Position numbers and translations under genes: made by a program. From assembly GCA_039527025.1 (NCBI GenBank), contig BAAAJN010000009.1, forward strand, positions 62,001 to 126,000: DNA of 64,000 bases, written 5' to 3'. Of this stretch, positions 8,068-16,019 are shown piece after piece (position 1 is the first letter of the stretch; every line of letters starts with the position of its first letter). The notes under the pieces are model-generated. The model searched no databases. It saw nothing but the letters and a program-made list of their open reading frames with translations, and had not been told where the DNA came from. Source of the DNA: Microlunatus lacustris (lineage in GTDB: Bacteria; Actinomycetota; Actinomycetes; Propionibacteriales; Propionibacteriaceae).

Positions 8068-8907
8068 GTGAGCGTGCTGCCCGACGTGGACGCCGTGGCC
8101 GCGGTCGCCGACCTGCTGCGCGGCCGGCCCTGGGTCGCCCTGACGGGCGCGGGCATGAGCACCGATTCGGGGATCCCCGACTACCGCGGGCCCACGTCGG
8201 TCCGGGCCACGCCGATGCAGTTCAGCGAGTTCGTCGGCTCGGTGGGGGCGCGGCGCCGCTACTGGGCGCGCTCCTACCTGGGCTTCCGCCGGATCGGCGA
8301 GGCCGCACCCAACGCCGGCCACCAGGCACTGGTCGAGCTCGAGGACACCGGCCTGCAGGGCGTGCTGACCCAGAACGTCGACGGGTTGCACACCGCCGCC
8401 GGCAGCCGTGCGGTGATCGACCTGCACGGCCGGATCGCCGACGTGGTCTGCCTGGACTGCGGCCGGGTCAGCCCGCGGCAGGCCCTGCAGCAGCGTCTGG
8501 CCGACCTCAACCCGCACCTGGACGAGCCCCCGGTGCTCGAGCACGCGGAGCTCCGGCCGGACGGCGACGCCGTCGTGGAGGACTGGAGCGGCTTCGTGCT
8601 GGCCGGCTGCGAGGGCTGCGGCGGCCGGCTCAAGCCGGACGTGGTGTTCTTCGGCGAGTCGGTGCCCAAGCCGCGGGTCGCGGAGTCCTACGCCCTCGTC
8701 GACCGCGCGGAGGTGCTGGTCGTGCTGGGTTCGTCCCTGACGGTGATGTCCGGGCTGCGCTTCGTCCGCCACCAGACCAAGGCCGGTCGCCCGACGGTGG
8801 TGGTCAACCGGGGCACCACCCGCGGCGACGACCTGGCGGCGCTCAAGCTGGAGCACGGCTGCTCTGAGACGCTGACCGGGCTGGTCAGCCGCCTCTGCTG
8901 GCGCTGA
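8068..8907 (+). CDS. NAD-dependent protein deacylase (Sir2 family, class II-like)
   Basis: A 279-residue sirtuin that removes acyl groups from lysines using NAD. Present in order are GAGMSTDSGIPDYRGP (NAD binding, residues about 28-43), TQNVDGLH (about 109), the catalytic His in IDLHGR (about 125), two zinc Cys pairs CLDC (about 131) and CEGC (about 182), LKPDVVFFGE, and the closing GSSLTV and VNRG motifs. The open frame extends upstream into lpdA, but similarity begins at MSVLPDVDAV (GTG 8068), behind a -10 hexamer. Spacing within the zinc module is long (a 40-residue insert), as in SIRT4-like bacterial enzymes. Confidence 0.92.
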   Translation: MSVLPDVDAVAAVADLLRGRPWVALTGAGMSTDSGIPDYRGPTSVRATPMQFSEFVGSVGARRRYWARSYLGFRRIGEAAPNAGHQALVELEDTGLQGVLTQNVDGLHTAAGSRAVIDLHGRIADVVCLDCGRVSPRQALQQRLADLNPHLDEPPVLEHAELRPDGDAVVEDWSGFVLAGCEGCGGRLKPDVVFFGESVPKPRVAESYALVDRAEVLVVLGSSLTVMSGLRFVRHQTKAGRPTVVVNRGTTRGDDLAALKLEHGCSETLTGLVSRLCWR

Positions 8908-8960
8908 CCCCGCCGCCGCCCGTGTCGCCAGCGCCCCGAGCGCCCAGGCGGCCGACCGGC

Positions 8961-8996
8961 CGAGCGGCCGAGCGGCCGAGCGGCCGAGCGGCCGAG
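8961..8996. repeat. 8-bp tandem repeat (CGAGCGGC, 4.5 copies)
   Basis: Four complete CGAGCGGC units and a partial fifth stand head to tail, 53 nt after the sirtuin stop codon. The unit length is not a multiple of three and the region has no plausible gene, so it is non-coding. Such simple repeats can vary in copy number. Confidence 0.9.
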
Positions 8997-9016
8997 CCGG
9001 GACCCCCGCCCCGGTG

Positions 9017-9102
9017 GGTCCCCCACTTCACACCCCCGAGAACGACGTCACACCCGCTGCAGAGGGCGCAAAGACCACCGCAGGGGTGTGAAGTGGGGGA
9101 CC
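9017..9102. repeat. Perfect 20-bp inverted repeat with 46-nt spacer between convergent genes
   Basis: GGTCCCCCACTTCACACCCC at 9017-9036 is exactly reverse-complemented at 9083-9102. It lies between the ends of the convergent sirtuin and membrane-protein genes, where it could act as a bidirectional transcription terminator. There is no U-tract. The spacer contains another CACACCC. A dispersed palindromic element is the alternative. Confidence 0.75.
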
Positions 9103-9160
9103 GGGCTCGGCCCCGGGGGTCGTGCAGGCGGGCCCAGCCGGGGGCTGTGGGCGTGGCGGC

Positions 9161-9985
9161 TCAGTCGCCGCCGAAGAGCCCGCCGAACATGTCACCGATG
9201 CTGTCGCCGATGCCCTCGAAGCCGTCGCCGATCCCGTCGCCGAGGCCTTCCAGGCCCGCGCCGAGCTCGCCGAGGCCCTCGCCGACACCGCCGAAGACGT
9301 TGCCCATGCCGCCGAACAGGAAGCTGCCGATCAGCATGCCCGAGAGCATGTCGCTGCCGCTCCAGCGGCTGTAGTAGCCCTGCGCCCACGGGGCGTAGGC
9401 CTGGCCGCCCTCCCAGTAGGGCACCCGCTGGGCGCCGACCTGCACGGTGCGGATGTAGGGGTCGGCGCCGGCGAGGACCCGCTCGGCGTCGGCGGGACAG
9501 GCCGGGATGGCGCGCAGCGCGCCGCCGGGGGGTGCCCACTGGACGTCCTGGGAGGAGGGGCCGTGGGCGGGGTTGAAGAAGCAGGGCGGGCGCTTGGCCG
9601 GCAGCGCCCGACCGGCGACGCGGGCCTTGACGCAGGCGACGGCGTAGCGGCCGTCCTCGAGGATCTCGGTGACGTGCTTGATCTCGTCGGGCACCGTCAC
9701 CGCGTCGAGCGAGGTCTTGGCGTCCTCGTAGGCGTCCAGAGCGCGCTGGTAGTCCTGCTGCATCGCCTCGTCGAGGGGGTGCCCGGCGACGTCGACGTCC
9801 AGCCGCTGGAGCTCCTCGCCGAACTTGGTCACGTCCTCGTCGGCGGCCCGCTTCGACGTCGACAGCTGGGTCTCCAGCTCCGCGCGTCGCACCGCCTCAC
9901 GCTGGGCGATGGCCCGTCGGCGGTACAGCGACGCGCCGCCCACCACCAGGAGGACGATGACGATCAGCACCAGGAAGTCACCCAC
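9161..9985 (-). CDS. Membrane-anchored protein of unknown function with glycine-rich tail
   Basis: I do not recognise a named family. The 274-residue protein opens with one transmembrane segment (FLVLIVIVLLVVGG, residues 4-17), then a basic, predicted coiled-coil helix (RRRAIAQREAVRRAELETQL..., about 22-100). A middle domain has three Cys (CVKAR, PPCFF, PACPAD), followed by a Tyr/Trp-rich segment and a final 55-residue Gly-rich stretch of repeated GLG/GIGD units. The GTG start at 9985 has no clear ribosome site; a CACACT hexamer 7 nt upstream could be a -10. It stands alone between inverted repeats and accA3. A tail-anchored scaffold or envelope role is only a guess. Confidence 0.7.
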   Translation of the reverse strand: MGDFLVLIVIVLLVVGGASLYRRRAIAQREAVRRAELETQLSTSKRAADEDVTKFGEELQRLDVDVAGHPLDEAMQQDYQRALDAYEDAKTSLDAVTVPDEIKHVTEILEDGRYAVACVKARVAGRALPAKRPPCFFNPAHGPSSQDVQWAPPGGALRAIPACPADAERVLAGADPYIRTVQVGAQRVPYWEGGQAYAPWAQGYYSRWSGSDMLSGMLIGSFLFGGMGNVFGGVGEGLGELGAGLEGLGDGIGDGFEGIGDSIGDMFGGLFGGD

Positions 9986-10095
9986 GAATTCAAGTGTGCC
10001 CCGCGCCCCGAGGACGACGCGGACGGGGCCGGCCTTCTTACGCAGTTTTCAAGCGCTGCGGGACCTCGCCGGCCCCCGGTGGACCCAGGAACTGC

Positions 10096-11862
10096 TCAGG
10101 AGTCGACGATGTCGCAGAGGGTGGAGCCGCTCGTGACGGTCGCGCCGACCTCGGCCGCCAGGTGGGTGACGACCCCACCGCGGTGGGCGGTGAGCGGCTG
10201 CTCCATCTTCATCGCCTCCAGCACCACGACGAGGTCGCCGGCCGCCACGGTGTCGCCCTCGGCCACGGCGACCTTGACGATCGTGCCCTGCATCGGCGAG
10301 GTCAGCGCGTTGCCCGACGGGGCCCCGGCCGCCGCCGCTCCGCCACTGCGCCGGGCCGGCTTCCGGGCCCCCTTCGCCGCGGCCGGCGCCGCGCCCGCTC
10401 CCAGCCCGGCGGGCACCACGACCGAGAGCCGCTTGCCGTTGACCTCGACGACGACGGTGGAGCGCTCGGCGGCCTCGGCGGTGCCGGGCGTCCCGGACCA
10501 GGGCTCGATGGTGCCGGTGAACTCGGTCTCGATCCAGCGGGTGTGCACGCCGAAGACGCCGTCGACGGCGGTGAAGGCAGGGTCGTCGAGCACCGCGCGG
10601 TGGAACGGGACGACGGTGGGCATGCCCTCGACCACCAGCTCGGCCAGCGCGCGCCGGGAGCGGGCCAGGGCTTCGGCGCGGTCCCGCCCGGTGACGACGA
10701 CCTTGGCCACCAGGGAGTCGAAGGAGCCCGGGACGGTCATCCCCGCGAGGTAGCCCTCGTCCACCCGGACGCCCGGTCCCGACGGTGCCCGCCACGCGGT
10801 CAGCGTGCCCGGCGCAGGCATGAAGTTGCGACCGGCGTCCTCGGCGTTGATCCGGAACTCGATGGAGTGCCCGCGGATCTCCGGGTCGTCGTAGCCGAGC
10901 TCCTCGCCGTCGGCGATCCGGAACATCTCCCGGACCAGGTCCAGCCCGGTGACCTCCTCCGAGACCGGGTGCTCGACCTGCAGCCGGGTGTTGACCTCCA
11001 GGAAGCTGATGGTGCCGTCCTGGCCGACGAGGAACTCGCACGTCCCGGCGCCGACGTAGCCCGCCTCGCGCAGGATCGCCTTGGACGCGGTGGAGAGCCG
11101 CTCCCGCTGGTCGTCGGTGAGGAACGGCGCGGGCGCCTCCTCGACCAGCTTCTGGTGCCGGCGCTGCAGGGAGCAGTCACGGGTGGAGACGACGACGACG
11201 TTGCCGTGGGTGTCGGCCAGGCACTGGGTCTCGACGTGCCGCGGCCGGTCGAGGTAGCGCTCGACGAAGCACTCGCCGCGGCCGAAGGCGGTGACGGCTT
11301 CGCGCGTCGCGGACTCGAACAGCTCGGCGATCTCGCCCATCTCGCGGGCCACCTTGAGCCCGCGCCCGCCGCCCCCGAAGGCGGCCTTGATGGCGATCGG
11401 CAGCCCGTGCTGCTCGGCGAAGGCGATCACCTCCGAGGCGTCGGCGACCGGGTCGGCGGTGCCGGGCACCAGCGGGGCGCCGACCCGCTGGGCGATGTGC
11501 CGGGCTGCGACCTTGTCGCCCAGGTCTTCGATGGCGGCCGGCGGCGGGCCGATCCAGACCAGCCCGGCGTCGAGGACGGCGCGGGCGAAGTCGGCGTTCT
11601 CGGCCAGGAACCCGTAGCCGGGGTGCACGGCGTCGGCGCCGCTGCGGGCGGCGACGTCGAGGATCTTGGCGACGTCGAGGTAGGTCTGCGCCGGGGTGGC
11701 CCCGTCCAGGGCGTAGGCCTCGTCGGCCAGGCCGGCGAAGAGGCTGTCCCGGTCCGGGTCGGCGTAGACGGCCACGCTGGGCAGGCTGGCGTCCTTGGCC
11801 GCGCGGATGACGCGGACGGCGATCTCGCCGCGGTTGGCGATCAGCACCTTGCGAATTCCCAC
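10096..11862 (-). CDS. accA3: Acyl-CoA carboxylase alpha subunit (biotin carboxylase + biotin carrier)
   Basis: A 588-residue subunit that carboxylates biotin with ATP and bicarbonate and passes the carboxyl group to AccD partners. It contains the biotin carboxylase domain (KVLIANRGEIAVR at the N-terminus, ATP-grasp loop FGGGGRGLK, ..FLEVNTRLQVEHPVSEEVTG) and a C-terminal carrier domain with EAMKMEQP, where Lys552 is the predicted biotinylation site. An Ala/Lys/Gly-rich linker joins them. The start GTG 11862 has a GAGGAGG site; a longer in-frame reading to 11931 lacks support. BirA (40445) and AccD5/AccE (38530-40334) in this window are its likely partners. It follows pxpABC on the same strand after 90 nt. 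Confidence 0.93.
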   Translation of the reverse strand: MGIRKVLIANRGEIAVRVIRAAKDASLPSVAVYADPDRDSLFAGLADEAYALDGATPAQTYLDVAKILDVAARSGADAVHPGYGFLAENADFARAVLDAGLVWIGPPPAAIEDLGDKVAARHIAQRVGAPLVPGTADPVADASEVIAFAEQHGLPIAIKAAFGGGGRGLKVAREMGEIAELFESATREAVTAFGRGECFVERYLDRPRHVETQCLADTHGNVVVVSTRDCSLQRRHQKLVEEAPAPFLTDDQRERLSTASKAILREAGYVGAGTCEFLVGQDGTISFLEVNTRLQVEHPVSEEVTGLDLVREMFRIADGEELGYDDPEIRGHSIEFRINAEDAGRNFMPAPGTLTAWRAPSGPGVRVDEGYLAGMTVPGSFDSLVAKVVVTGRDRAEALARSRRALAELVVEGMPTVVPFHRAVLDDPAFTAVDGVFGVHTRWIETEFTGTIEPWSGTPGTAEAAERSTVVVEVNGKRLSVVVPAGLGAGAAPAAAKGARKPARRSGGAAAAGAPSGNALTSPMQGTIVKVAVAEGDTVAAGDLVVVLEAMKMEQPLTAHRGGVVTHLAAEVGATVTSGSTLCDIVDS

Positions 11863-11952
11863 GGATCCTCCTCGGACGTCGTCGACCGGCCGACGGGGCA
11901 CGCGGCTGGCGGCCCGTCGTGGCAGGTCCACCGGCGACCGGGCCCGAGGAGT

Positions 11953-12820
11953 CTAGCGATCAGCCGACGGGGCGCCGACGAGGCTGACCAGGTCACCGGG
12001 CCGCAGCTGCGCGGCGGCGTCCGCGGCCGCCGTGGTGAGCACTGCCAGCACCGGGTAGCCGCCGGTGACCGGGTGGTCCGGGCCGAACAGCAGCGGCTGC
12101 CCCGACGCCGGTACCTGGACCGCCCCGCGGACCAGGCCCTCGGACGGCAGCTCGTCGGTCACCGCCCGGGCCAGCGCGGGACCACTCAACCGGACCGCGA
12201 CCCGGTCGACGTCGGGGCTGACCGTCCAGACCGTCCCCAGCAGGGTCGACCAGGCCGCGTCGGTGAACCAGTCCCGGCGCGGGCCGGGCCCGGACGGCCA
12301 GGGCGCTGGGCGGCGTCGGGGCGGGGGCCCGGTCGGCGTCGGGCAGGGGCGCGGTCGGGGCGCCCACGGGCAGCAGGTCACCCACCGCGACCGGCGCGGG
12401 GCCGATCCCGGCCAGCACGTCGCGGCTCCGGCTGCCCAGCACCGGCGGCACCGCGAACCCGCCGCGGACGGCCACGTGGTTGCGGAGGCCCCGCGGCGGT
12501 GGCTCGACGACGAGCCGAGCCCCGGCCCGGAGCACCAGCGTCGTGTGCGAGCCGGTCGGGACGCCGTCCACCCGGAGCGTCGTCGGCGCCCCGGTGACGG
12601 CCACGAACGCCGTCGTCGTGGCCCGGACGGCCAGCCCGCCCAGGGTGACCTCCACCGTCGCCGCGCCCTCGTCGTTGCCGACCAACCGGTTGGCCAGCCG
12701 GTGGGCGGTGCGGTCGGCGGCCCCGGAGGGGGAGACGCCCAGGTGCGCCAGCCCCGGTCGGCCCAGGTCCTGCAGCAGGGCCAGCGGACCCGTCGCCTCG
12801 ACCAGCAGCGCGCCGGTCAC
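11953..12820 (-). pseudogene. pxpC: 5-oxoprolinase subunit C, frameshifted (pxpC)
   Basis: The N-terminal two thirds read in one frame from GTG 12820: LLVEATGPLALLQDLGRPG, GVSPSGAADRTAHRLANRLVGN and RGLRNHVAVRGGF are typical of PxpC/KipA. The C-terminal third (RRDWFTDAAWSTLLGTVWTV, SEGLVRGAVQVPASGQP, DHPVTGGYPVLAVL) continues in another frame to 11953. The switch needs one extra base skipped in the GC run at about 12280-12294, after ...SALAV. The gene overlaps pxpB by GTGA. As written it cannot make full-length PxpC, so the ATP-dependent 5-oxoproline hydrolase would be incomplete. A sequencing error in this GC run, or programmed frameshifting, are alternatives. Confidence 0.8.
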
Positions 12821-13422
12821 CGCACCTCGAAGCGGACCCGCATGCCGGGCTGCAGCAGCGCGGGAGGGTCGGCGTCGAGGTCCCACAGCGGGGTCGACGT
12901 CCGGCCGAGCAGCTGCCACCCGCCGGGTCCGGAGCAGGGGTAGACGCCGGAGAACGGCCCGGCCAGCCCGACGGCACCGGCCGGCACCCGGGTCCGGGGC
13001 ACGACCCGGCGCGGCACCCGCAACCGCTCGTCCTCCCCGACCAGGTAGCCGAAGCCGGGCGCGAACCCGCAGAAGCCGACGGTCCAGGTCTGCCCGGTGT
13101 GGGCGGCCACCACGCCGTCCACCCCGAGGCCGGTGAGGGTGCCGACCTCGGCCAGGTCGGCGCCGTCGTAGGCGACGGCCAGGGTGACGGTCCGCCCCAC
13201 CCCGCTCCCGGCCGGGACGGGGACGAGCGTGAGCAGCCGGGTCCGGGCCGGCGCCGGCAACGGGCCGGCGAGCCGCAGCAGCAGGGTGCGGGCGCCGGGG
13301 ACGACCTCGAGCACCTCGGGCACGGCGGCCCGGACGAGCGGGGCGAGACCGAGCGCCTCGGCGAGGTCGGCGCACTCCAGCAGCACGGCGTCGTCGCCGA
13401 AGTCCAGCAGTCGGCGTGGCAC
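12817..13422 (-). CDS. pxpB: 5-oxoprolinase subunit B
   Basis: A 201-residue PxpB/KipI-family protein that, with PxpA and PxpC, hydrolyses 5-oxoproline to glutamate using ATP. The hallmark C-terminal cyclophilin-like block is present: VGFCGFAPGFGYLVGED, then RVPRRVVPRTRVPAGAVGLAG and the GVYPCSGPGGWQLLGRT segment. The N-terminal part (LLDFGDDAVLLEC) has the usual DxAxLVE-type opening. The start is GTG 13422, only 3 nt after the pxpA stop. The stop codon overlaps the pxpC start (GTGA). The three genes form a tight pxpA-pxpB-pxpC operon. Confidence 0.9.
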   Translation of the reverse strand: MPRRLLDFGDDAVLLECADLAEALGLAPLVRAAVPEVLEVVPGARTLLLRLAGPLPAPARTRLLTLVPVPAGSGVGRTVTLAVAYDGADLAEVGTLTGLGVDGVVAAHTGQTWTVGFCGFAPGFGYLVGEDERLRVPRRVVPRTRVPAGAVGLAGPFSGVYPCSGPGGWQLLGRTSTPLWDLDADPPALLQPGMRVRFEVR

Positions 13423-13425
13423 GGG

Positions 13426-14169
13426 CTAGCCGCCGTCCACCGCGACGAACGAGGCGACCTCGACGCCGGCCGCGGCCAGCGCGGCCCGGACGGTGCGGGC
13501 CATCGCCACCGCGGCGGGGGAGTCGCCGTGGGTGCACAGCGACTCCAACCGGCCCTCGCGGGCGACGGAGACGGCGCGCGCGGCGGCCTCGTCGGGGTCG
13601 TGCAGCACCGCGCCGGGCAGCCGACGGTCGACCAGCCGCCCGTCGTCGGTGTAGGCGCGGTCGAGGAAGTACTCCGGGACCGGGCGCAGGCCCGCCTCGG
13701 CGGCGATCCGGAGCAGCGCCGACCCGGGCAGGCCGAGCACCGGCAGGCCCGGGTCGTACGCCACCACCGCGTCCACGACGGCGCGGGCCTGGCCCTCGTG
13801 GTCCACGGTGGCGTTGTAGAGAGCGCCGTGCGGTTTCAGGTAGCGGACCCGGTCACCGGCCACCCGGGCGAGGCCGTCGAGGGCGCCGAGCTGGTAGAGC
13901 ACGGCGGCGGTCAGGTCGTCGGGAGCCATGTCGAGGAAGCGCCGGCCGAAGCCGGCGAGGTCGGGGTAGCCGACCTGCGCGCCGATGGCGACCCCGGCCC
14001 GGACGGCCGCTGCGCAGGTGCGGCGCAGGGTGAGCGGGTCGCCGGCGTGGAACCCGCAGGCGACGTTGGCGCTGGTCACCAGACCGAGCAGGGCGGCGTC
14101 GTCCCCGAGCGTCCAGCGGCCGTAGGACTCCCCGAGGTCGGCATTCAGGTCGACGCGGATCGCGGTCAC
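13426..14169 (-). CDS. pxpA: 5-oxoprolinase subunit A (LamB/YcsF family)
   Basis: A 247-residue protein with the family blocks VDLNADLGESYGRW near the N-terminus, SANVACGFHAGDP (about 43), GAQVGYPDL, YLKPHGALYN (about 120), PEYFLDRAYTDDGRLVDR (about 172) and CTHGDSPAAV (about 216). It supplies the 5-oxoproline-binding catalytic part of PxpABC. The start is taken as GTG 14169. A nearby ATG (14177) is out of frame, and a CATGAT hexamer sits 6 nt before the GTG. It is divergent from the DinB-like gene by 51 nt. Confidence 0.92.
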   Translation of the reverse strand: MTAIRVDLNADLGESYGRWTLGDDAALLGLVTSANVACGFHAGDPLTLRRTCAAAVRAGVAIGAQVGYPDLAGFGRRFLDMAPDDLTAAVLYQLGALDGLARVAGDRVRYLKPHGALYNATVDHEGQARAVVDAVVAYDPGLPVLGLPGSALLRIAAEAGLRPVPEYFLDRAYTDDGRLVDRRLPGAVLHDPDEAAARAVSVAREGRLESLCTHGDSPAAVAMARTVRAALAAAGVEVASFVAVDGG

Positions 14170-14208
14170 GGCGCCATCATGGCCGACCCCGGACCGGGCC
14201 GTCCCCGC

Positions 14209-14214
14209 TACCCT
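14209..14214 (+). promoter_or_regulatory. -10 element of the DinB-like gene (leaderless)
   Basis: TACCCT is followed by 6 nt and the GTG start at 14221. It faces the pxpA promoter region in a 51-nt divergent gap. Confidence 0.55.
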
Positions 14215-14220
14215 GACGCG

Positions 14221-14784
14221 GTGGCCGACCTGGACCCGGTGACCCCGGACGAGAAAGACTGGACCTGGACGCTGACCCGGCGCTGCGACGAGTGCGGGCT
14301 GGCCGCCGGTGAGGTCGACCCGGCCGCCGTGGCCGACCGCGCCGCCGTCGCCGCGGAGGAGTGGGTGCAGATCCTGCAGTCCCACCCGGCGGTCGAGGCC
14401 CGGCCGGAACCCGGCACCTGGTCGCCGCTGGAGTACGGCTGCCACGTCCGCGACGTCTACCGGGTCTTCGACACCCGGCTGGCGGCCATGCTGGCGCAGG
14501 ACGCGCCGCGGTTCGCCAACTGGGACCAGGACGAGACGGCGGTGCTCGAGCGCTACGCCGAAGCCGACTCCGACGTGGTGGCCGGTGAGCTGGGGGAGGC
14601 CGCCCGGACCTTCGTCGGGCACGTGCGGGCCCTCCGTCCTGCCGACCTCGAGCGGACGGGCAGCCGCTCGGACGGTGCCGAGTTCACCGTCGCCACCTTG
14701 CTCCAGTACTTCCTGCACGACGTCGTGCACCACCTGTGGGACGTGACCGGGCAGCAGGACGCGGCGGCCTCGCTGCTGGAGTGA
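14221..14784 (+). CDS. DinB / mycothiol-transferase-fold protein
   Basis: A 187-residue protein of the DinB four-helix-bundle superfamily. The family's metal-site pattern is visible: a His in the first helices (LEYGCHVRDVYRVF, near residue 78) and the C-terminal HDVVHHLWDV (about 165-175), with W-S-PLEYG before the first helix. Members are metal-dependent thiol transferases or of unknown activity; in actinobacteria several use mycothiol. The N-terminus carries a CDECG motif (residues about 22-26), unusual for the family and able to bind a metal. No partner gene suggests the substrate. Confidence 0.75.
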   Translation: MADLDPVTPDEKDWTWTLTRRCDECGLAAGEVDPAAVADRAAVAAEEWVQILQSHPAVEARPEPGTWSPLEYGCHVRDVYRVFDTRLAAMLAQDAPRFANWDQDETAVLERYAEADSDVVAGELGEAARTFVGHVRALRPADLERTGSRSDGAEFTVATLLQYFLHDVVHHLWDVTGQQDAAASLLE

Positions 14785-14805
14785 GGCCGCCCGGCCCAGG
14801 TCTCG

Positions 14806-15537
14806 CTAGCGGACGTCCACGCAGTCGGCGCCGCTGATCACCTCGGCGGTGGTGGAGCTGCCGCGGAAGACGAACCGGTAGCAGCCGTCCTTGCCGGCCT
14901 TGACGGTGGTCGAGAGCTTGCCGGCCTTCCCGCTGGTGGTGGTCTTCACCGCGGCCCAGGACCCGCCGGCCGGCTTGAACTGCAGCTGGACGTCCCGCCG
15001 GGTGTGTCCCACGTAGCGCAGGGTGTCCCAGTCGGCCCGTTGCAGGGTGCCGGTTACGGTGACGGTGCGGCCCTTGCGGACCGGCTCGGGCGACGCGTCG
15101 GTGCTCAGCCGGGCGGCGCGCAGCAGGCGGAAGGTGGGCCCGTCGTCGGAGATGGTCTTCTTCCCCCAGCTCGCGTAGACCGAGGTCTGGAAGGTGCCCG
15201 CGTCACTGTTCGGGAAGGCGCCGGGGTTGATCCGGGCACCCGCGACGTAGGTGGTGACGCCGCCGGAGGTGCCGACCTCCTCCATCTCGAGGGTGTCGAC
15301 GTAGTCGGTGGCGGTGAACACGTCCGTCGCCACGCGGACGGCGCAGCCGCGCTCGCGGACCTCGACGCTGATCTCGATCCCCCGGGCCTGGCTGGTGCCG
15401 AGCACCACGGTGCCGGGGGTGACCGAGGCGTTCACGAGCTCGGGGGTCGTGCAGGCGGCGGCCGACGCCGTCGGCAGGGCGACCAGCGGGGCGGCGAGGA
15501 TCGGCAGGGCGGTGAGGGCGGTCAGCGGTGCGCGCAT
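14806..15537 (-). CDS. Secreted protein of unknown function (Ig-like / calcium-channel-type beta domains)
   Basis: A 243-residue exported protein. The first 28 residues form a Sec signal peptide (MRAPLTALTALPILAAPLVA, then LPTASAAAC with likely cleavage after ASA). The mature part is rich in Thr, Ser and Val. Its second half has the pattern RKGRTVTVTGTLQRADW... VQLQFKPAGGSWAAVKT... GKLSTTVKAGKDGCYRFVF, repeatedly seen in actinobacterial secreted beta-sandwich modules. Five Cys suggest disulfides. The ATG at 15537 has an AAGGA site. Enzymatic function is not apparent; a surface or binding role is inferred. Confidence 0.8.
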   Translation of the reverse strand: MRAPLTALTALPILAAPLVALPTASAAACTTPELVNASVTPGTVVLGTSQARGIEISVEVRERGCAVRVATDVFTATDYVDTLEMEEVGTSGGVTTYVAGARINPGAFPNSDAGTFQTSVYASWGKKTISDDGPTFRLLRAARLSTDASPEPVRKGRTVTVTGTLQRADWDTLRYVGHTRRDVQLQFKPAGGSWAAVKTTTSGKAGKLSTTVKAGKDGCYRFVFRGSSTTAEVISGADCVDVR

Positions 15538-15665
15538 GGCAGCAGTCCTTCGGTTCGGTGCGGAGGTTCCGGGGACGCAGGAGCCGCTCCGGCGGCCGCT
15601 GATACACCCCTGCCGGCTCGAAAAGCGCTGGCCGTCGGAGCCAGCGCCGCGGTGGGATGGGCGGC

Positions 15666-16013
15666 ATGATCCCGCAGGACTGGACGCCGGTGCACCGGCC
15701 CGAGGACGACGAGCTGGTCGGCTACCTCGTGCCCGGAGCTGAGGCAAGCACCCCCGTGACGCTGTTCGGCCACCCGCTGAGCGGACCGACCGACGCGGAC
15801 GAGGCGGAGGCACTGCTGCTCCGGCTCGGGTTGCCCGTGCTCGCCGAGCCCTGGGAGCTCGTCGGCGGGGCCGAGGAGGGCGTCCGCGTGCACATCATGT
15901 CCGCCGACTCCGAGGGGGTCGTGGTCGCGCGCGCGGACTTCGGGTTCGTCAGCCACGACAGCGAGCGGCAGCGGCTGCCGGTGCCCACCGACCGGCTGCG
16001 ACCCTGGCGCTGA
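15666..16013 (+). CDS. Small hypothetical protein
   Basis: A 115-residue acidic protein, MIPQDWTPVHRPEDDELVGY, ending VPTDRLRPWR. It has no signal peptide or membrane segment and I do not recognise a family. The composition (alternating charged and hydrophobic residues, FGHPL, DFGFVSHD) suggests a small beta-rich soluble domain. An alternative ATG three codons upstream (15657) would add MGG. It is divergent from the secreted protein, and its stop immediately precedes the TTCGACGAGCTC repeat block. Codon use is native. Confidence 0.7.
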   Translation: MIPQDWTPVHRPEDDELVGYLVPGAEASTPVTLFGHPLSGPTDADEAEALLLRLGLPVLAEPWELVGGAEEGVRVHIMSADSEGVVVARADFGFVSHDSERQRLPVPTDRLRPWR

Positions 16014-16019
16014 ACTCGA

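Noticed and set aside
9994..12597. An 867-codon plus-strand frame opposite accA3 and pxpC
   Set aside because: Low-complexity, His/Arg/Gly-rich translation with no domain; the minus strand encodes AccA3.
14170..14180. ATG codons upstream of pxpA
   Set aside because: They are out of frame with the PxpA coding sequence, so GTG 14169 is kept.
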